Assembly (NCBI RefSeq): GCF_029227915.1
Contig: NC_079883.1
Location: forward strand, 10,664,001 to 10,728,000
DNA: 64,000 nucleotides
Direction: 5' to 3'
Source: Hydractinia symbiolongicarpus
Lineage: Eukaryota > Cnidaria > Hydrozoa > Anthoathecata > Hydractiniidae
This document shows, in pieces, positions 1-7,488 of this stretch. The translations under genes were made by a program, and so were the position numbers. The notes beneath the pieces are model-generated. The model worked only from the letters and a program-made list of their open reading frames with translations. It was not told the origin of the DNA and made no database searches. Position 1 is the stretch's first letter, and the number at the start of each line of letters is the position of its first letter.

Positions 1-452
1 GCTGGTTTCTTAGCCGAGGCTTTCTTTGTGGCAGGCTTCTTTGCTGCTTTCTTTGGCGTGCTCTTCTTTGCTGGCTTCTTTTTTGGTGTACTTTTCTTTG
101 CAGTAGGCTTCTTTGCCGTTGGCTTTTTTGCTGCGGCCTTTTTCTTAGGTTTTTCTTTTTTTACCTGACCTAGCTTGAATGATCCAGAAGCACCAGTGCC
201 TTTAGTTTGAATCAAATCGCCTGATGTTACTCCTCGTTTAAGAGCCATTTTCAGATGATGATCTGAGTTTTCAGCAACTTTGTAATTTGCATGAATATAT
301 TTTGTAATAGCTTGGCGAGATGAACCACCGCGTTCCTTTAGGGTAGCGATAGCAGCCTTGATCATGTCCACATATTTAGGGTGATCAGCTGTCTTCTTTG
401 CAGCAGGTTTCTTCTTGGGTGCGATTTTCTTTGGAGAAGCTGCTTCACTCAT
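1..452 (-). CDS. H1: Linker histone H1, partial (unit 1)
   Basis: This copy holds the start codon (452), the N-terminal tail, the whole globular domain and the first part of the lysine-rich tail. The C-terminal end and stop lie left of the window. The visible part matches the complete H1 at 5777..6328, which carries the full description. Confidence 0.96.
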   Translation of the reverse strand, partial: MSEAASPKKIAPKKKPAAKKTADHPKYVDMIKAAIATLKERGGSSRQAITKYIHANYKVAENSDHHLKMALKRGVTSGDLIQTKGTGASGSFKLGQVKKEKPKKKAAAKKPTAKKPTAKKSTPKKKPAKKSTPKKAAKKPATKKASAKKP

Positions 453-1031
453 TTTTAATGTTTTCTTACAACAATCCAACGATAAACGATGCTTGTTATC
501 ACAGTAGAAGTATACTAAACATTACCGTGTAAATGAGATATAATTTAAGACGGTGCGAAGTATGCGGACGTAAAAGTACCACTCCCGGGAATTGATTTGG
601 CGCGAAAACAGAAATGTGTGTTTCTGTACATCGTATAATGTCCGTTTTGGGAGCCGCGACTATGCGAAAGCATGTTAATTTTTATTTGTAGCACGACGCA
701 ATAGTCTGAAAGAGAAGCTGCTGGAGTTTGAGGTCTTCAGCATTACATCTACTCTGTTAATTTGGGCTTCTTCCGCGCCCGTGTTAGGATTTTCATAAAG
801 CGTTCTTTGGTTTGCGTTGCGTATGTCGGCCTACATCATCGACACGGCCTGTTTCCGGCTATTAGGAGCAATTCATATATTGGGCACTGCGTTTCGACTT
901 TTTTATTAGACCACAGTAAAAAAATTCACTCACAGAAGTCCCTTTCTTTCATGGCTACAAACACGAAGAATTCTGTCGTAAGTAAAACGAATGCGCAAGC
1001 CAAAATAACGATGGGGCGAAGTCATAAGCAT
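453..1031. other. H1 promoter and H1-tRNA spacer
   Basis: There is no convincing gene in these 579 bp. The H1-proximal part holds the E2F-like site (596..607), a TATA-like AT run on the minus strand near 533..541, and a 7-bp inverted repeat (608..614 with 621..627). From about 700 to 1031 I see no recognised RNA gene. The long open frame here starts at TTG and runs through the tRNA, so it is not credible as a protein. Confidence 0.7.
596..607. promoter_or_regulatory. E2F-like site upstream of H1
   Basis: TTTGGCGCGAAA fits the E2F consensus on both strands (TTTSGCGC). It lies about 145 bp upstream of the H1 start codon. E2F drives S-phase genes, so the position fits, but no binding is shown. 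Confidence 0.5.
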
Positions 1032-1104
1032 CGCCCTGTGGCCCAATGGATAAGGCATCTGACTACGAATCAGGGGATTCCAGGTTCGACTCCTGGCAGG
1101 GTCG
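1032..1104 (+). tRNA. tRNA-Arg(ACG)-like gene (unit 1)
   Basis: A 73-nt cloverleaf can be drawn. The D-arm region starts TGGCCCAATGG and matches the A box. The anticodon stem is TCTGA/TCAGG, with loop CTACGAA giving anticodon ACG (Arg; read as ICG after editing). The T arm is CCAGG-TTCGACT-CCTGG and holds a perfect B box. The discriminator base is G. Two features are odd. Position 1:72 is C against C, so the acceptor stem lacks its terminal pair. There is also no run of four or more T downstream until 1306, about 200 nt away, where a Pol III terminator would normally be close. It may be a functional gene with a late terminator, a tRNA-like relic, or the head of a longer Pol III transcript. 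Confidence 0.8.
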
Positions 1105-1200
1105 CACTGTCCCATTTCGGCTGCATGGTCTACTGTGTAACGCGCGCGCACGTTCTGGCGTAATGCGTTGATAAACGGAATGTACGCAGTCATATTGGAA

Positions 1201-1343
1201 AGTAATATCACGCACTTAGTATCGTCGCCTTTGTTAGCATTCATGTAAGTTACCATCCACTCGCTACAGTCGCTCTCCATCCTACGGCTAAATCAACAGC
1301 CGTGATTTTTACTATGTCGCCGTCCATCCGTACGCGGTGACAG
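1201..1343 (+). ncRNA. Candidate Sm-class small RNA, possibly a spliced-leader RNA
   Basis: Hairpin 1284..1303 (6-bp stem ACGGCT/AGCCGT, 8-nt loop) is followed directly by GATTTTTACT, an Sm-like site at 1304..1313. Then comes an 8-bp hairpin (TGTCGCCG at 1315..1322 with CGGTGACA at 1335..1342, one G-U pair). Stem, Sm site, stem is the 3' architecture of snRNAs and spliced-leader RNAs. A strong splice donor GTAAGT sits at 1245..1250, upstream of the first stem, as in an SL RNA. The 5' end is only a guess. Against it, the CCACAAGCA element of U1 and U2 is not clearly present about 55 nt upstream, and the Sm site lacks the usual G after the T run. The same segment is present in every unit at the stated offsets. 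Alternatively the T5 run may terminate a long tRNA-primed Pol III transcript. Confidence 0.35.
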
Positions 1344-1372
1344 TTGTAAGCTTTACAGTAACGTGACATGCT

Positions 1373-1381
1373 CCACAAGCA
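1373..1381 (+). promoter_or_regulatory. U2 proximal sequence element (candidate)
   Basis: CCACAAGCA starts 54 bp before the U2 5' end and is followed by GTTAC. The same nine bases lie 57 bp before U1. Metazoan snRNA promoters carry their PSE at about -55, so position and sharing support the call. Confidence 0.6.
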
Positions 1382-1426
1382 GTTACGGTGTGTGGACGAT
1401 GCCTATCATGGCAACGCTTGTTCTTT

Positions 1427-1612
1427 ATCGCTTCTCGGCCTAATGGCTAAGATCAAGTGTAGTATCTGTTCTTATCAGTTTAATATCTGGTAGGCCATTC
1501 TCTGAATGGTCAGTATATTAATCTGATTTTTGGCCTTGGGTCATGGAGGTGGATTCATTCACGCCGTGACCACGGGTTGCCTTGGTGTTGCACTATTACC
1601 GATGGCGGCCCA
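1427..1612 (+). ncRNA. U2: U2 spliceosomal snRNA (unit 1)
   Basis: The first 60 nt match the conserved metazoan U2: stem-loop I (CTTCTCGGCC), then GTAGTATCTGTTCTTATCAG, which includes the branch-point-pairing GTAGTA. The Sm site is GATTTTTGG at about 1524..1532. Stem III pairs GTCATGG with CCGTGAC, and stem-loop IV carries TTGCACT in its loop, as needed for the U2A'/U2B'' proteins. The length of about 186 nt is close to human U2. The U2 snRNP recognises the intron branch point in the nucleus. A PSE-like element at -54 and a 3'-box-like element after the gene fit Pol II snRNA transcription. The 3' end is placed by analogy. Confidence 0.95.
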
Positions 1613-1616
1613 CATA

Positions 1617-1635
1617 AGCAATAAAAGAATAATAG
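1617..1635 (+). promoter_or_regulatory. U2 3' box (candidate)
   Basis: AGCAATAAAAGAATAATAG lies 5 nt after the U2 end. It resembles the metazoan snRNA 3' box (GTTTN0-3AAARNNAGA) and the element after U1 at 1974..1988. Confidence 0.4.
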
Positions 1636-1746
1636 CAGTCCTCTTTCCGACGGCACTCTGCATAGTCTACGGCGGGAACAAAACGCGTACACTGGGGGAG
1701 AATACAGCCTATGCCCCGCGACACGGCAGTTTATAACACACTCAAG

Positions 1747-1755
1747 CCACAAGCA
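1747..1755 (+). promoter_or_regulatory. U1 proximal sequence element (candidate)
   Basis: CCACAAGCA begins 57 bp before the U1 5' end and is followed by TTAAC. It is identical over nine bases to the element before U2. The first breakpoint of the unit 7 rearrangement falls inside this motif. Confidence 0.6.
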
Positions 1756-1803
1756 TTAACAAACTTTGAAGGGTACCCTCATGCTACGGTGCAGTTCCAA
1801 CTC

Positions 1804-1968
1804 ATACTTACCTGACGGGGAAGTAAAGACTGATCAATGAGGGTTTTCTTCCAGAGTGAGGCTCTTGCATTGCACTACGCTTGGGCTGACCTCTGCGATT
1901 ACTGCAAACGTCAGTAACTCGACCGTACAATTTCTGGTAGTGGGGGCCTGCGTCCGCGCTCGCCCCCT
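1804..1968 (+). ncRNA. U1: U1 spliceosomal snRNA (unit 1)
   Basis: The gene begins ATACTTACCTG, the universal 5' end that pairs with 5' splice sites. Stem-loop II contains ATTGCAC, the U1A-binding core. The Sm site is ACAATTTCTGG, and the last stem (GGGGGC...GCCCCC) closes on GCGTCCGCGC. About 165 nt is the usual U1 length. Stem-loop I has GATCAATGAGG where the common U1-70K-binding loop is GATCACGAAGG, so that loop is diverged. U1 defines 5' splice sites and also suppresses premature polyadenylation. It is co-oriented with U2, 191 bp downstream of it. The 3' end is placed by analogy. Confidence 0.95.
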
Positions 1969-1973
1969 CCTTA

Positions 1974-1988
1974 AGTCAAAATGAATGA
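1974..1988 (+). promoter_or_regulatory. U1 3' box (candidate)
   Basis: AGTCAAAATGAATGA lies a few bases after U1 and resembles both the metazoan 3' box and the element following U2. Confidence 0.4.
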
Positions 1989-2197
1989 GCTTAGAAAAGT
2001 TGCGCGGCCAAATGTCGGTGGTGACTTAAACGCTAAGGTAAAACCTCGCTTGGCTGTTACGAAACGTGATTGCGATATAAGTCCTCGGAAGGCGGCGGAA
2101 TTTTATTTTATTTGCCATTCCGTCAGGGTTATTGGATGATCGGCAATAGATCGAGTTTGTATGCATTTGAAAGCTCTTTTTTCTCGTACTATCACCT

Positions 2198-2223
2198 GAA
2201 AATGTCGTAGGAAAATGTCATAG
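2198..2223. repeat. 13-bp tandem duplication
   Basis: Two abutting 13-bp copies (GAAAATGTCGTAG and GAAAATGTCATAG) differ at one base. No function is evident. Confidence 0.8.
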
Positions 2224-2318
2224 GAAACACTTTCAACAACCGCCACGTTCCTTAATTGTTATAACAAGAAATATATCACAGCACCATTGAAATGAAAAGG
2301 CAACAAATGAAAATGAAA

Positions 2319-2437
2319 AGCCTACGACACCGGGAGTTCCCAGGCGGTCCCCCATCCAAGTACTATCCCGGCCCGACGATGCTTAACTTCCGTGATCAGA
2401 CGAGAACGGGTGTGTTCATCGTGGTATGGCCGTAGAC
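2319..2437 (-). rRNA. 5S rRNA: 5S ribosomal RNA (unit 1)
   Basis: Read on the minus strand, the gene starts GTCTACGGCCATACCAC and ends GTAGGCT, both typical of metazoan 5S. It holds the internal Pol III promoter, including AAGCATCGTCGGGCC and TAGTACTTGGATGGG. The length of 119 nt is standard. A TTTT terminator follows directly. The gene lies 160 bp downstream of the H2A stem-loop on the same strand and converges on U1. Confidence 0.97.
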
Positions 2438-2575
2438 ATTAGTAGGGGCAAATACGTGCAATTTATTTTGACGTTGTGATCAAATTTTTTTATTTAATTT
2501 CTTTGAGTTACTTAGGACAAGGCGTATGCATGGATTATCTATTAGACTTTAAGGTTATAGTTTTGTGAAAAAAAC

Positions 2576-2612
2576 AATGTTTTTTTAAAGATGTGTGGCT
2601 ATAAAAATAGCC
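2576..2612 (-). terminator. H2A 3' stem-loop and candidate histone downstream element
   Basis: The stem-loop GGCTAT-TTTT-ATAGCC (2597..2612) begins 22 nt after the H2A stop. It is the SLBP-type 3' end signal of replication-dependent, non-polyadenylated histone mRNA. Downstream on the minus strand AAAAAAACATT (2576..2586) aligns with the elements after the other histone genes and may pair with U7 snRNA. Confidence 0.9.
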
Positions 2613-2634
2613 GTTGTTTTCTGAGTGTAGCGGT

Positions 2635-3015
2635 TTACTTCTTCTGTCCTTTGTCGTTCTTCTTTGGGAGTAAGACAGCTTGAATGTTTGGCAAAACACC
2701 ACCAGCTGCAATGGTTACACCGCTCAAAAGTTTGTTTAATTCTTCATCATTACGAACAGCCAATTGTAAATGTCTTGGAATAATCCTAGCTTTTTTGTTG
2801 TCTCTTGCTGCGTTACCAGCCAACTCCAATATCTCAGCAGATAAATATTCCAAGACGGCTGCTAAGTAAACTGGTGCTCCAGATCCAATTCGGTTAGCAT
2901 AGTGCCCTCTACGAAGGAATCTATGCACTCTACCGACTGGAAATTGAAGTCCAGCTCTTGAGGATCTTGTCTTGGCTTTAGCCTTAGCTTTTCCACCTTT
3001 TCCACGTCCAGACAT
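2635..3015 (-). CDS. H2A: Histone H2A (unit 1)
   Basis: The 126-aa core histone H2A pairs with H2B in the nucleosome. The N-tail begins [14 protein letters not shown]. The histone fold follows from about residue 17 to 95, with AGLQFPVGR and the acidic-patch residues in [15 protein letters not shown] and NDEELNKLL, then the docking sequence [12 protein letters not shown]. It ends KNDKGQKK with no SQ-E/D motif, so it is not an H2A.X type, and it is not an H2A.Z. No intron is present, and the ATG follows a short leader. The gene is divergent from H2B across 284 bp. Confidence 0.98.
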   Translation of the reverse strand: MSGRGKGGKAKAKAKTRSSRAGLQFPVGRVHRFLRRGHYANRIGSGAPVYLAAVLEYLSAEILELAGNAARDNKKARIIPRHLQLAVRNDEELNKLLSGVTIAAGGVLPNIQAVLLPKKNDKGQKK

Positions 3016-3201
3016 AACTGCGATTTGATTTGTAAGTTAATACAAAAACGTACGAATATTTAACGTAAGTGTTAACGAAATAAACTTTACTCGTTTTTTC
3101 ATCATAAAAATAGGATCGAAATCATGTTTTTTTAACCAATCATAATTAAGTATTAAACAAAAGATTTTTTTTTTAACCAATTAAATTGCGTATCGGCGTT
3201 T

Positions 3202-3221
3202 TCGGATCGAATTCGATCCGA
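3202..3221. promoter_or_regulatory. 20-bp perfect palindrome in the H2A/H2B promoter
   Basis: Half-site TCGGATCGAA is followed by its exact reverse complement TTCGATCCGA. It sits about 10 bp upstream of the H2B TATA box. It may be a dimer-binding site; the factor is unknown. Confidence 0.6.
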
Positions 3222-3231
3222 TTTTTTTACT

Positions 3232-3237
3232 TATAAA
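3232..3237 (+). promoter_or_regulatory. H2B TATA box
   Basis: TATAAA lies 63 bp upstream of the H2B ATG, after the palindrome and CCAAT boxes. That leaves room for a short leader. Confidence 0.6.
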
Positions 3238-3299
3238 CAAAAAGTTTTGACTTGCAGTTTAATGCTTATTTACAAGTTAAGTAGCAAAAATTTTTAACC

Positions 3300-3704
3300 A
3301 TGTCTGACGCAGCAGCTAAAGGAGGAAAACAGGCACCTAAAGTAGCCAAGAAAGGTGAAAAAAGAGCCGGCAAAAAAGGAGGAAAGATTGGTGGAACTGG
3401 TGAAAAGAAACGCAAGAGAAAGAGAAAGGAAAGTTATGCTATTTACATCTACAATGTTTTGAAACAAGTTCACCCAGATGTCGGAGTTTCAAGCAAAGCT
3501 ATGAGCATCATGAACTCATTTGTCAACGACATCTTTGAGCGCATTGCTTCCGAAGCTTCGCGTTTGGCTCTTCAAAACAAAAAGTCGACCATCTCTTCTC
3601 GTGAAATTCAAACCGCAGTACGTCTTCTCTTGCCTGGAGAACTTGCAAAACACGCAGTCAGTGAAGGAACAAAAGCCGTCACAAAATACACAAGCAGCAA
3701 GTAA
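3300..3704 (+). CDS. H2B: Histone H2B (unit 1)
   Basis: This is a 134-aa core histone H2B. A lysine-rich tail (residues 2-43, ending [10 protein letters not shown]) leads into the fold: [40 protein letters not shown] and [24 protein letters not shown]. The C-terminal helix ends [14 protein letters not shown], with the lysine of AVTK corresponding to the ubiquitinated K120. The tail is longer than in vertebrate H2B (126 aa) and has no SPKK repeats, so this is not a sperm-type H2B. The neighbouring H4 gene converges on it. Confidence 0.98.
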   Translation: MSDAAAKGGKQAPKVAKKGEKRAGKKGGKIGGTGEKKRKRKRKESYAIYIYNVLKQVHPDVGVSSKAMSIMNSFVNDIFERIASEASRLALQNKKSTISSREIQTAVRLLLPGELAKHAVSEGTKAVTKYTSSK

Positions 3705-3727
3705 ACCAACGTCTACCAAACACAAAC

Positions 3728-3764
3728 GGTCTTTTTTAAGACCACACATCTTTAAAAAAACATT
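3728..3764 (+). terminator. H2B 3' stem-loop and candidate downstream element
   Basis: The stem-loop GGTCTT-TTTT-AAGACC (3728..3743) is 23 nt after the stop. Its stem differs by compensating changes from the GGCTAT/ATAGCC stem of the other four genes, which supports selection on the pairing. AAAAAAACATT follows at 3754..3764. Confidence 0.9.
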
Positions 3765-3854
3765 TACTTGGCGTCACTACAAGTTAACCGAAGTTAATAA
3801 AACTTCTAAATAATGTGCTTAAGAACACTAGCCTACATTTAAAATACTTCCCCA

Positions 3855-3866
3855 TGTGTGTGTGTG
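3855..3866. repeat. (TG)6 microsatellite
   Basis: Six TG repeats in all units except unit 2, which has three (9731..9736). This accounts for the 6-bp length difference of that unit. Confidence 0.9.
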
Positions 3867-3898
3867 GATTAGCTTCACTTTTCATACGTATTATTAGC

Positions 3899-3923
3899 TG
3901 TACTTGCAGAAAAGACAAGTACA
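3899..3923. repeat. Inverted repeat in the H2B-H4 spacer
   Basis: TGTACTTG (3899..3906) and CAAGTACA (3916..3923) form a perfect 8-bp stem with a 9-nt loop. Function is unknown. Confidence 0.6.
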
Positions 3924-4020
3924 TTGATCCATGTTATTGCTTACATTTAACTTAACCCAGCTTTTCACGGAAACACTCCCAGGCAAATTAACCCTACAAA
4001 GTATTTCTAAATTTTTTTTG

Positions 4021-4034
4021 TGTCATATATGACA
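4021..4034. repeat. 14-bp palindrome in the H2B-H4 spacer
   Basis: TGTCATATATGACA is its own reverse complement. It lies between two convergent genes, so a promoter role is unlikely. Confidence 0.6.
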
Positions 4035-4107
4035 TAGTATCGTATAGCAATAAATGTAACTGTGACAAGACTTTACACATTGTGTAATTTGGAAGCGTGC
4101 ACAAAGT

Positions 4108-4142
4108 AATGTTTTAAAAGATTTGTGGCTATAAAAATAGCC
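4108..4142 (-). terminator. H4 3' stem-loop and candidate downstream element
   Basis: The stem-loop GGCTAT-TTTT-ATAGCC (4127..4142) lies 24 nt after the H4 stop. Downstream on the minus strand AAAACATT (4108..4115) matches the core of the elements after H2A, H2B and H1. Confidence 0.9.
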
Positions 4143-4166
4143 GTTTTTGTTGAGCAATGACAACGC

Positions 4167-4523
<357 letters not shown>

Positions 4524-4612
4524 TTAACAGAATTCAGACAGCTTTAAAAAGAGGCCATAAAATTACCTACTGCTCGTGGAAACACCCTAATTAACCAATA
4601 GAGTTGCGTCAT

Positions 4613-4637
4613 TACAAAATGTTCCGAACATTTTGTA
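4613..4637. promoter_or_regulatory. 25-bp inverted repeat in the H4/H3 promoter
   Basis: Arm TACAAAATGTTC, one central C, then the exact reverse complement GAACATTTTGTA. It lies 135 bp upstream of H4. It differs in sequence from the H2A/H2B palindrome but has similar symmetry. Confidence 0.6.
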
Positions 4638-4862
4638 CATTTTTTTAAGTAAAACTGTAGTTTTTTTAAAAATTCGTGGTCTTAATGTTTCAGTAAGGCA
4701 ATAAATTTGGCATCGTTGGAATTCGCCAAACCTTCTGCTACTTACTAAAAAAAAAAAAAGTCAAAAGCTTTTGTGTATCAGAAGATACAGCCGTTTTCCC
4801 GTAGCCAAAAAACACAGATTTTATAAAAATGTTAAAGTAATGAGCGTAATGTCATTATGCAG

Positions 4863-4892
4863 CCAATCAGAAATTACTTTCTTAGCACCAAT
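4863..4892 (+). promoter_or_regulatory. Two CCAAT boxes upstream of H3
   Basis: CCAAT at 4863..4867 and 4888..4892, each followed by CA. They lie 110-140 bp upstream of the H3 ATG, a usual place for NF-Y sites in histone promoters. Confidence 0.6.
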
Positions 4893-4942
4893 CAAATGGT
4901 TTGTTTTGAACCTTAGCTGTCAATCAATATGAGAAATAAAAC

Positions 4943-4952
4943 TTTGGCGCGA
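4943..4952. promoter_or_regulatory. E2F-like site upstream of H3
   Basis: TTTGGCGCGA matches the first ten bases of the site before H1 (596..607). It lies 53 bp before the H3 ATG, so it is close to or at the transcription start. Confidence 0.5.
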
Positions 4953-5001
4953 TAGTGCATTTTAGACCGTCTTGTGTATCCGTACTACATCGACTTCTTA
5001 A

Positions 5002-5415
<414 letters not shown>

Positions 5416-5436
5416 GCATCTTACCAAACAAAAAAC

Positions 5437-5472
5437 GGCTATTTTTATAGCCACACATCCATAAAAAATATT
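5437..5472 (+). terminator. H3 3' stem-loop and candidate downstream element
   Basis: The stem-loop GGCTAT-TTTT-ATAGCC (5437..5452) is 21 nt after the stop. AAAAAATATT (5463..5472) follows, a one-base variant of the AAAAAACATT seen after the other histone genes. Confidence 0.9.
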
Positions 5473-5514
5473 ACGGCTAGCTTTTTATATCAAACTTTGT
5501 TCTGCTTTCTGTTT

Positions 5515-5550
5515 AAATTTTATGCTACATAAAAATTTTATGCTACATAA
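5515..5550. repeat. 18-bp exact tandem duplication
   Basis: Two abutting copies of AAATTTTATGCTACATAA. The duplication is fixed in every unit at the stated offsets, so it predates the present amplification. Confidence 0.85.
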
Positions 5551-5570
5551 AGTTTGACAATGTTAAAAAT

Positions 5571-5666
5571 ATGAAGGGCAAGAAAAGTAAAAGCAAGAAA
5601 ATAAGAAATTTAAAAACGAAAATACTTAAACTTAGGGAATCTAATCTTAAAATTACTCTTTTTTAA
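5571..5666 (+). other. Small lysine-rich open frame, doubtful
   Basis: ATG to TAA, 31 residues, starting MKGKKSKSKKIRNLK. It lies after the H3 stem-loop, so outside the expected H3 mRNA. No promoter or family is recognised. Lysine richness could simply reflect the A-rich DNA. Confidence 0.15.
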
Positions 5667-5707
5667 CTGTTTAAGTGACTTAAACAAGTTTAACTTTGTA
5701 CCAAGAT

Positions 5708-5744
5708 AATGTTTTTTTGTAAATGTGTGGCTATAAAAATAGCC
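5708..5744 (-). terminator. H1 3' stem-loop and candidate downstream element (unit 2)
   Basis: The stem-loop GGCTAT-TTTT-ATAGCC (5729..5744) is 32 nt after the H1 stop, the longest stop-to-loop distance of the five genes. On the minus strand AAAAAAACATT (5708..5718) follows. Confidence 0.9.
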
Positions 5745-5776
5745 GTTTGTTAATGTAATAGCCAGATACACACAAA

Positions 5777-6328
5777 TTATTTTTTTGCGGTCTTCTTTGC
5801 TGCCTTTTTGGGAGTCTTTTTGACCTTCTTTGCTGCAGGTTTTTTAGCAACAGGCTTCTTTGTGGGTTTCTTAGCTGCTGGTTTCTTAGCCGAGGCTTTC
5901 TTTGTGGCAGGCTTCTTTGCTGCTTTCTTTGGCGTGCTCTTCTTTGCTGGCTTCTTTTTTGGTGTACTTTTCTTTGCAGTAGGCTTCTTTGCCGTTGGCT
6001 TTTTTGCTGCGGCCTTTTTCTTAGGTTTTTCTTTTTTTACCTGACCTAGCTTGAATGATCCAGAAGCACCAGTGCCTTTAGTTTGAATCAAATCGCCTGA
6101 TGTTACTCCTCGTTTAAGAGCCATTTTCAGATGATGATCTGAGTTTTCAGCAACTTTGTAATTTGCATGAATATATTTTGTAATAGCTTGGCGAGATGAA
6201 CCACCGCGTTCCTTTAGGGTAGCGATAGCAGCCTTGATCATGTCCACATATTTAGGGTGATCAGCTGTCTTCTTTGCAGCAGGTTTCTTCTTGGGTGCGA
6301 TTTTCTTTGGAGAAGCTGCTTCACTCAT
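5777..6328 (-). CDS. H1: Linker histone H1 (unit 2)
   Basis: This is a 183-aa linker histone. Residues 1-22 form a basic N-tail with one SPKK site. Residues about 23-95 are the winged-helix globular domain ([26 protein letters not shown] through GASGSFKLG). Residues 96-183 are a lysine/alanine/proline tail with AAKKP-type repeats and TPKK sites that suit CDK phosphorylation. The start is the ATG at 6328, with A at -3. The open frame can be read nine codons upstream only from a TTG, and unit 9 has a change in that stretch, so it is treated as leader. H1 binds linker DNA and compacts chromatin. It is the only histone gene here without a divergent partner. Confidence 0.97.
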   Translation of the reverse strand: MSEAASPKKIAPKKKPAAKKTADHPKYVDMIKAAIATLKERGGSSRQAITKYIHANYKVAENSDHHLKMALKRGVTSGDLIQTKGTGASGSFKLGQVKKEKPKKKAAAKKPTAKKPTAKKSTPKKKPAKKSTPKKAAKKPATKKASAKKPAAKKPTKKPVAKKPAAKKVKKTPKKAAKKTAKK

Positions 6329-6907
6329 TTTTAATGTTTTCTTACAACAATCCAACGATAAACGATGCTTGTTATCACAGTAGAAGTATACTAAACATTA
6401 CCGTGTAAATGAGATATAATTTAAGACGGTGCGAAGTATGCGGACGTAAAAGTACCACTCCCGGGAATTGATTTGGCGCGAAAACAGAAATGTGTGTTTC
6501 TGTACATCGTATAATGTCCGTTTTGGGAGCCGCGACTATGCGAAAGCATGTTAATTTTTATTTGTAGCACGACGCAATAGTCTGAAAGAGAAGCTGCTGG
6601 AGTTTGAGGTCTTCAGCATTACATCTACTCTGTTAATTTGGGCTTCTTCCGCGCCCGTGTTAGGATTTTCATAAAGCGTTCTTTGGTTTGCGTTGCGTAT
6701 GTCGGCCTACATCATCGACACGGCCTGTTTCCGGCTATTAGGAGCAATTCATATATTGGGCACTGCGTTTCGACTTTTTTATTAGACCACAGTAAAAAAA
6801 TTCACTCACAGAAGTCCCTTTCTTTCATGGCTACAAACACGAAGAATTCTGTCGTAAGTAAAACGAATGCGCAAGCCAAAATAACGATGGGGCGAAGTCA
6901 TAAGCAT

Positions 6908-6980
6908 CGCCCTGTGGCCCAATGGATAAGGCATCTGACTACGAATCAGGGGATTCCAGGTTCGACTCCTGGCAGGGTCG
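6908..6980 (+). tRNA. tRNA-Arg(ACG)-like gene (unit 2)
   Basis: Same 73 bases as 1032..1104, with the C:C mismatch at 1:72. The flank has G at 6988 in place of C. Confidence 0.8.
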
Positions 6981-7302
6981 CACTGTCGCATTTCGGCTGC
7001 ATGGTCTACTGTGTAACGCGCGCGCACGTTCTGGCGTAATGCGTTGATAAACGGAATGTACGCAGTCATATTGGAAAGTAATATCACGCACTTAGTATCG
7101 TCGCCTTTGTTAGCATTCATGTAAGTTACCATCCACTCGCTACAGTCGCTCTCCATCCTACGGCTAAATCAACAGCCGTGATTTTTACTATGTCGCCGTC
7201 CATCCGTACGCGGTGACAGTTGTAAGCTTTACAGTAACGTGACATGCTCCACAAGCAGTTACGGTGTGTGGACGATGCCTATCATGGCAACGCTTGTTCT
7301 TT

Positions 7303-7488
7303 ATCGCTTCTCGGCCTAATGGCTAAGATCAAGTGTAGTATCTGTTCTTATCAGTTTAATATCTGGTAGGCCATTCTCTGAATGGTCAGTATATTAATCT
7401 GATTTTTGGCCTTGGGTCATGGAGGTGGATTCATTCACGCCGTGACCACGGGTTGCCTTGGTGTTGCACTATTACCGATGGCGGCCCA
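7303..7488 (+). ncRNA. U2: U2 snRNA (unit 2)
   Basis: No difference seen from the U2 at 1427..1612. Confidence 0.95.

Larger units (their letters stand above)
1105..1426. other. tRNA-U2 spacer
   Basis: The 322 bp between the tRNA and U2 hold the candidate Sm-type RNA (1201..1343), the first T5 run after the tRNA (1306..1310) and the U2 proximal element (1373..1381). Confidence 0.7.
1613..1803. other. U2-U1 spacer with U1 promoter
   Basis: The 191 bp hold the U2 3'-box-like element (1617..1635) and the U1 proximal element (1747..1755). I see no coding potential in them. Confidence 0.7.
1969..2318. other. U1-5S spacer
   Basis: This is a 350 bp convergent spacer (U1 on +, 5S on -). It holds a 3'-box-like element after U1, a 13-bp imperfect tandem repeat (2198..2223) and the 5S T-rich terminator at its right end (CTTTTCATTTTC on the minus strand). 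I recognised no other gene. Confidence 0.7.
3016..3299. promoter_or_regulatory. H2A/H2B divergent promoter
   Basis: The 284 bp between the two start codons hold CCAAT boxes at 3136..3140 and 3177..3181, a 20-bp perfect palindrome (3202..3221) and an H2B TATA box (TATAAA, 3232..3237). CCAAT boxes between a divergent H2A/H2B pair are typical of animal histone promoters. No clear TATA box for H2A was seen. Confidence 0.75.
3765..4107. other. H2B-H4 convergent spacer
   Basis: About 340 bp without a gene. It contains AATAAA on the + strand near 3797, a (TG)6 tract (3855..3866), an 8-bp-stem inverted repeat (3899..3923) and a 14-bp palindrome (4021..4034). Confidence 0.7.
5473..5707. other. H3-H1 convergent spacer
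   Basis: This AT-rich spacer holds an exact 18-bp tandem duplication (5515..5550) and a 31-codon lysine-rich open frame (5571..5666). I see no RNA gene. Confidence 0.7.

Noticed and set aside
762-790. GGGCTTCT resembling the 5' part of U11 snRNA
   Set aside because: Only eight bases match, the U12-type 5' splice-site pairing end is absent, and no matching Sm site follows.
762-1163. 133-codon open frame across the tRNA
   Set aside because: It starts at a non-ATG codon, runs through the tRNA-Arg gene and resembles no family; it is explained by RNA-gene conservation.
930-1280. 116-codon minus-strand frame over the tRNA
   Set aside because: It is the antisense of the tRNA and the Sm-RNA candidate, with no promoter or recognisable domain.
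1530-1752. Two overlapping frames of 65-68 codons in the U2 region
   Set aside because: They cover the U2 3' half and its spacer on opposite strands; U2 structure explains the conservation.
3516-3813. Frames overlapping H2B on both strands
   Set aside because: They are shadows of the H2B coding sequence with no independent support.
5808-6044. 78-codon phenylalanine-rich frame antisense to the H1 tail
   Set aside because: It is the reverse complement of lysine codons (AAG/AAA giving CTT/TTT); purely compositional.
6329-6355. Nine-codon N-terminal extension of H1
   Set aside because: It opens with TTG rather than ATG, does not look like an H1 tail, and is changed in unit 9; the ATG at 6328 is the natural start.
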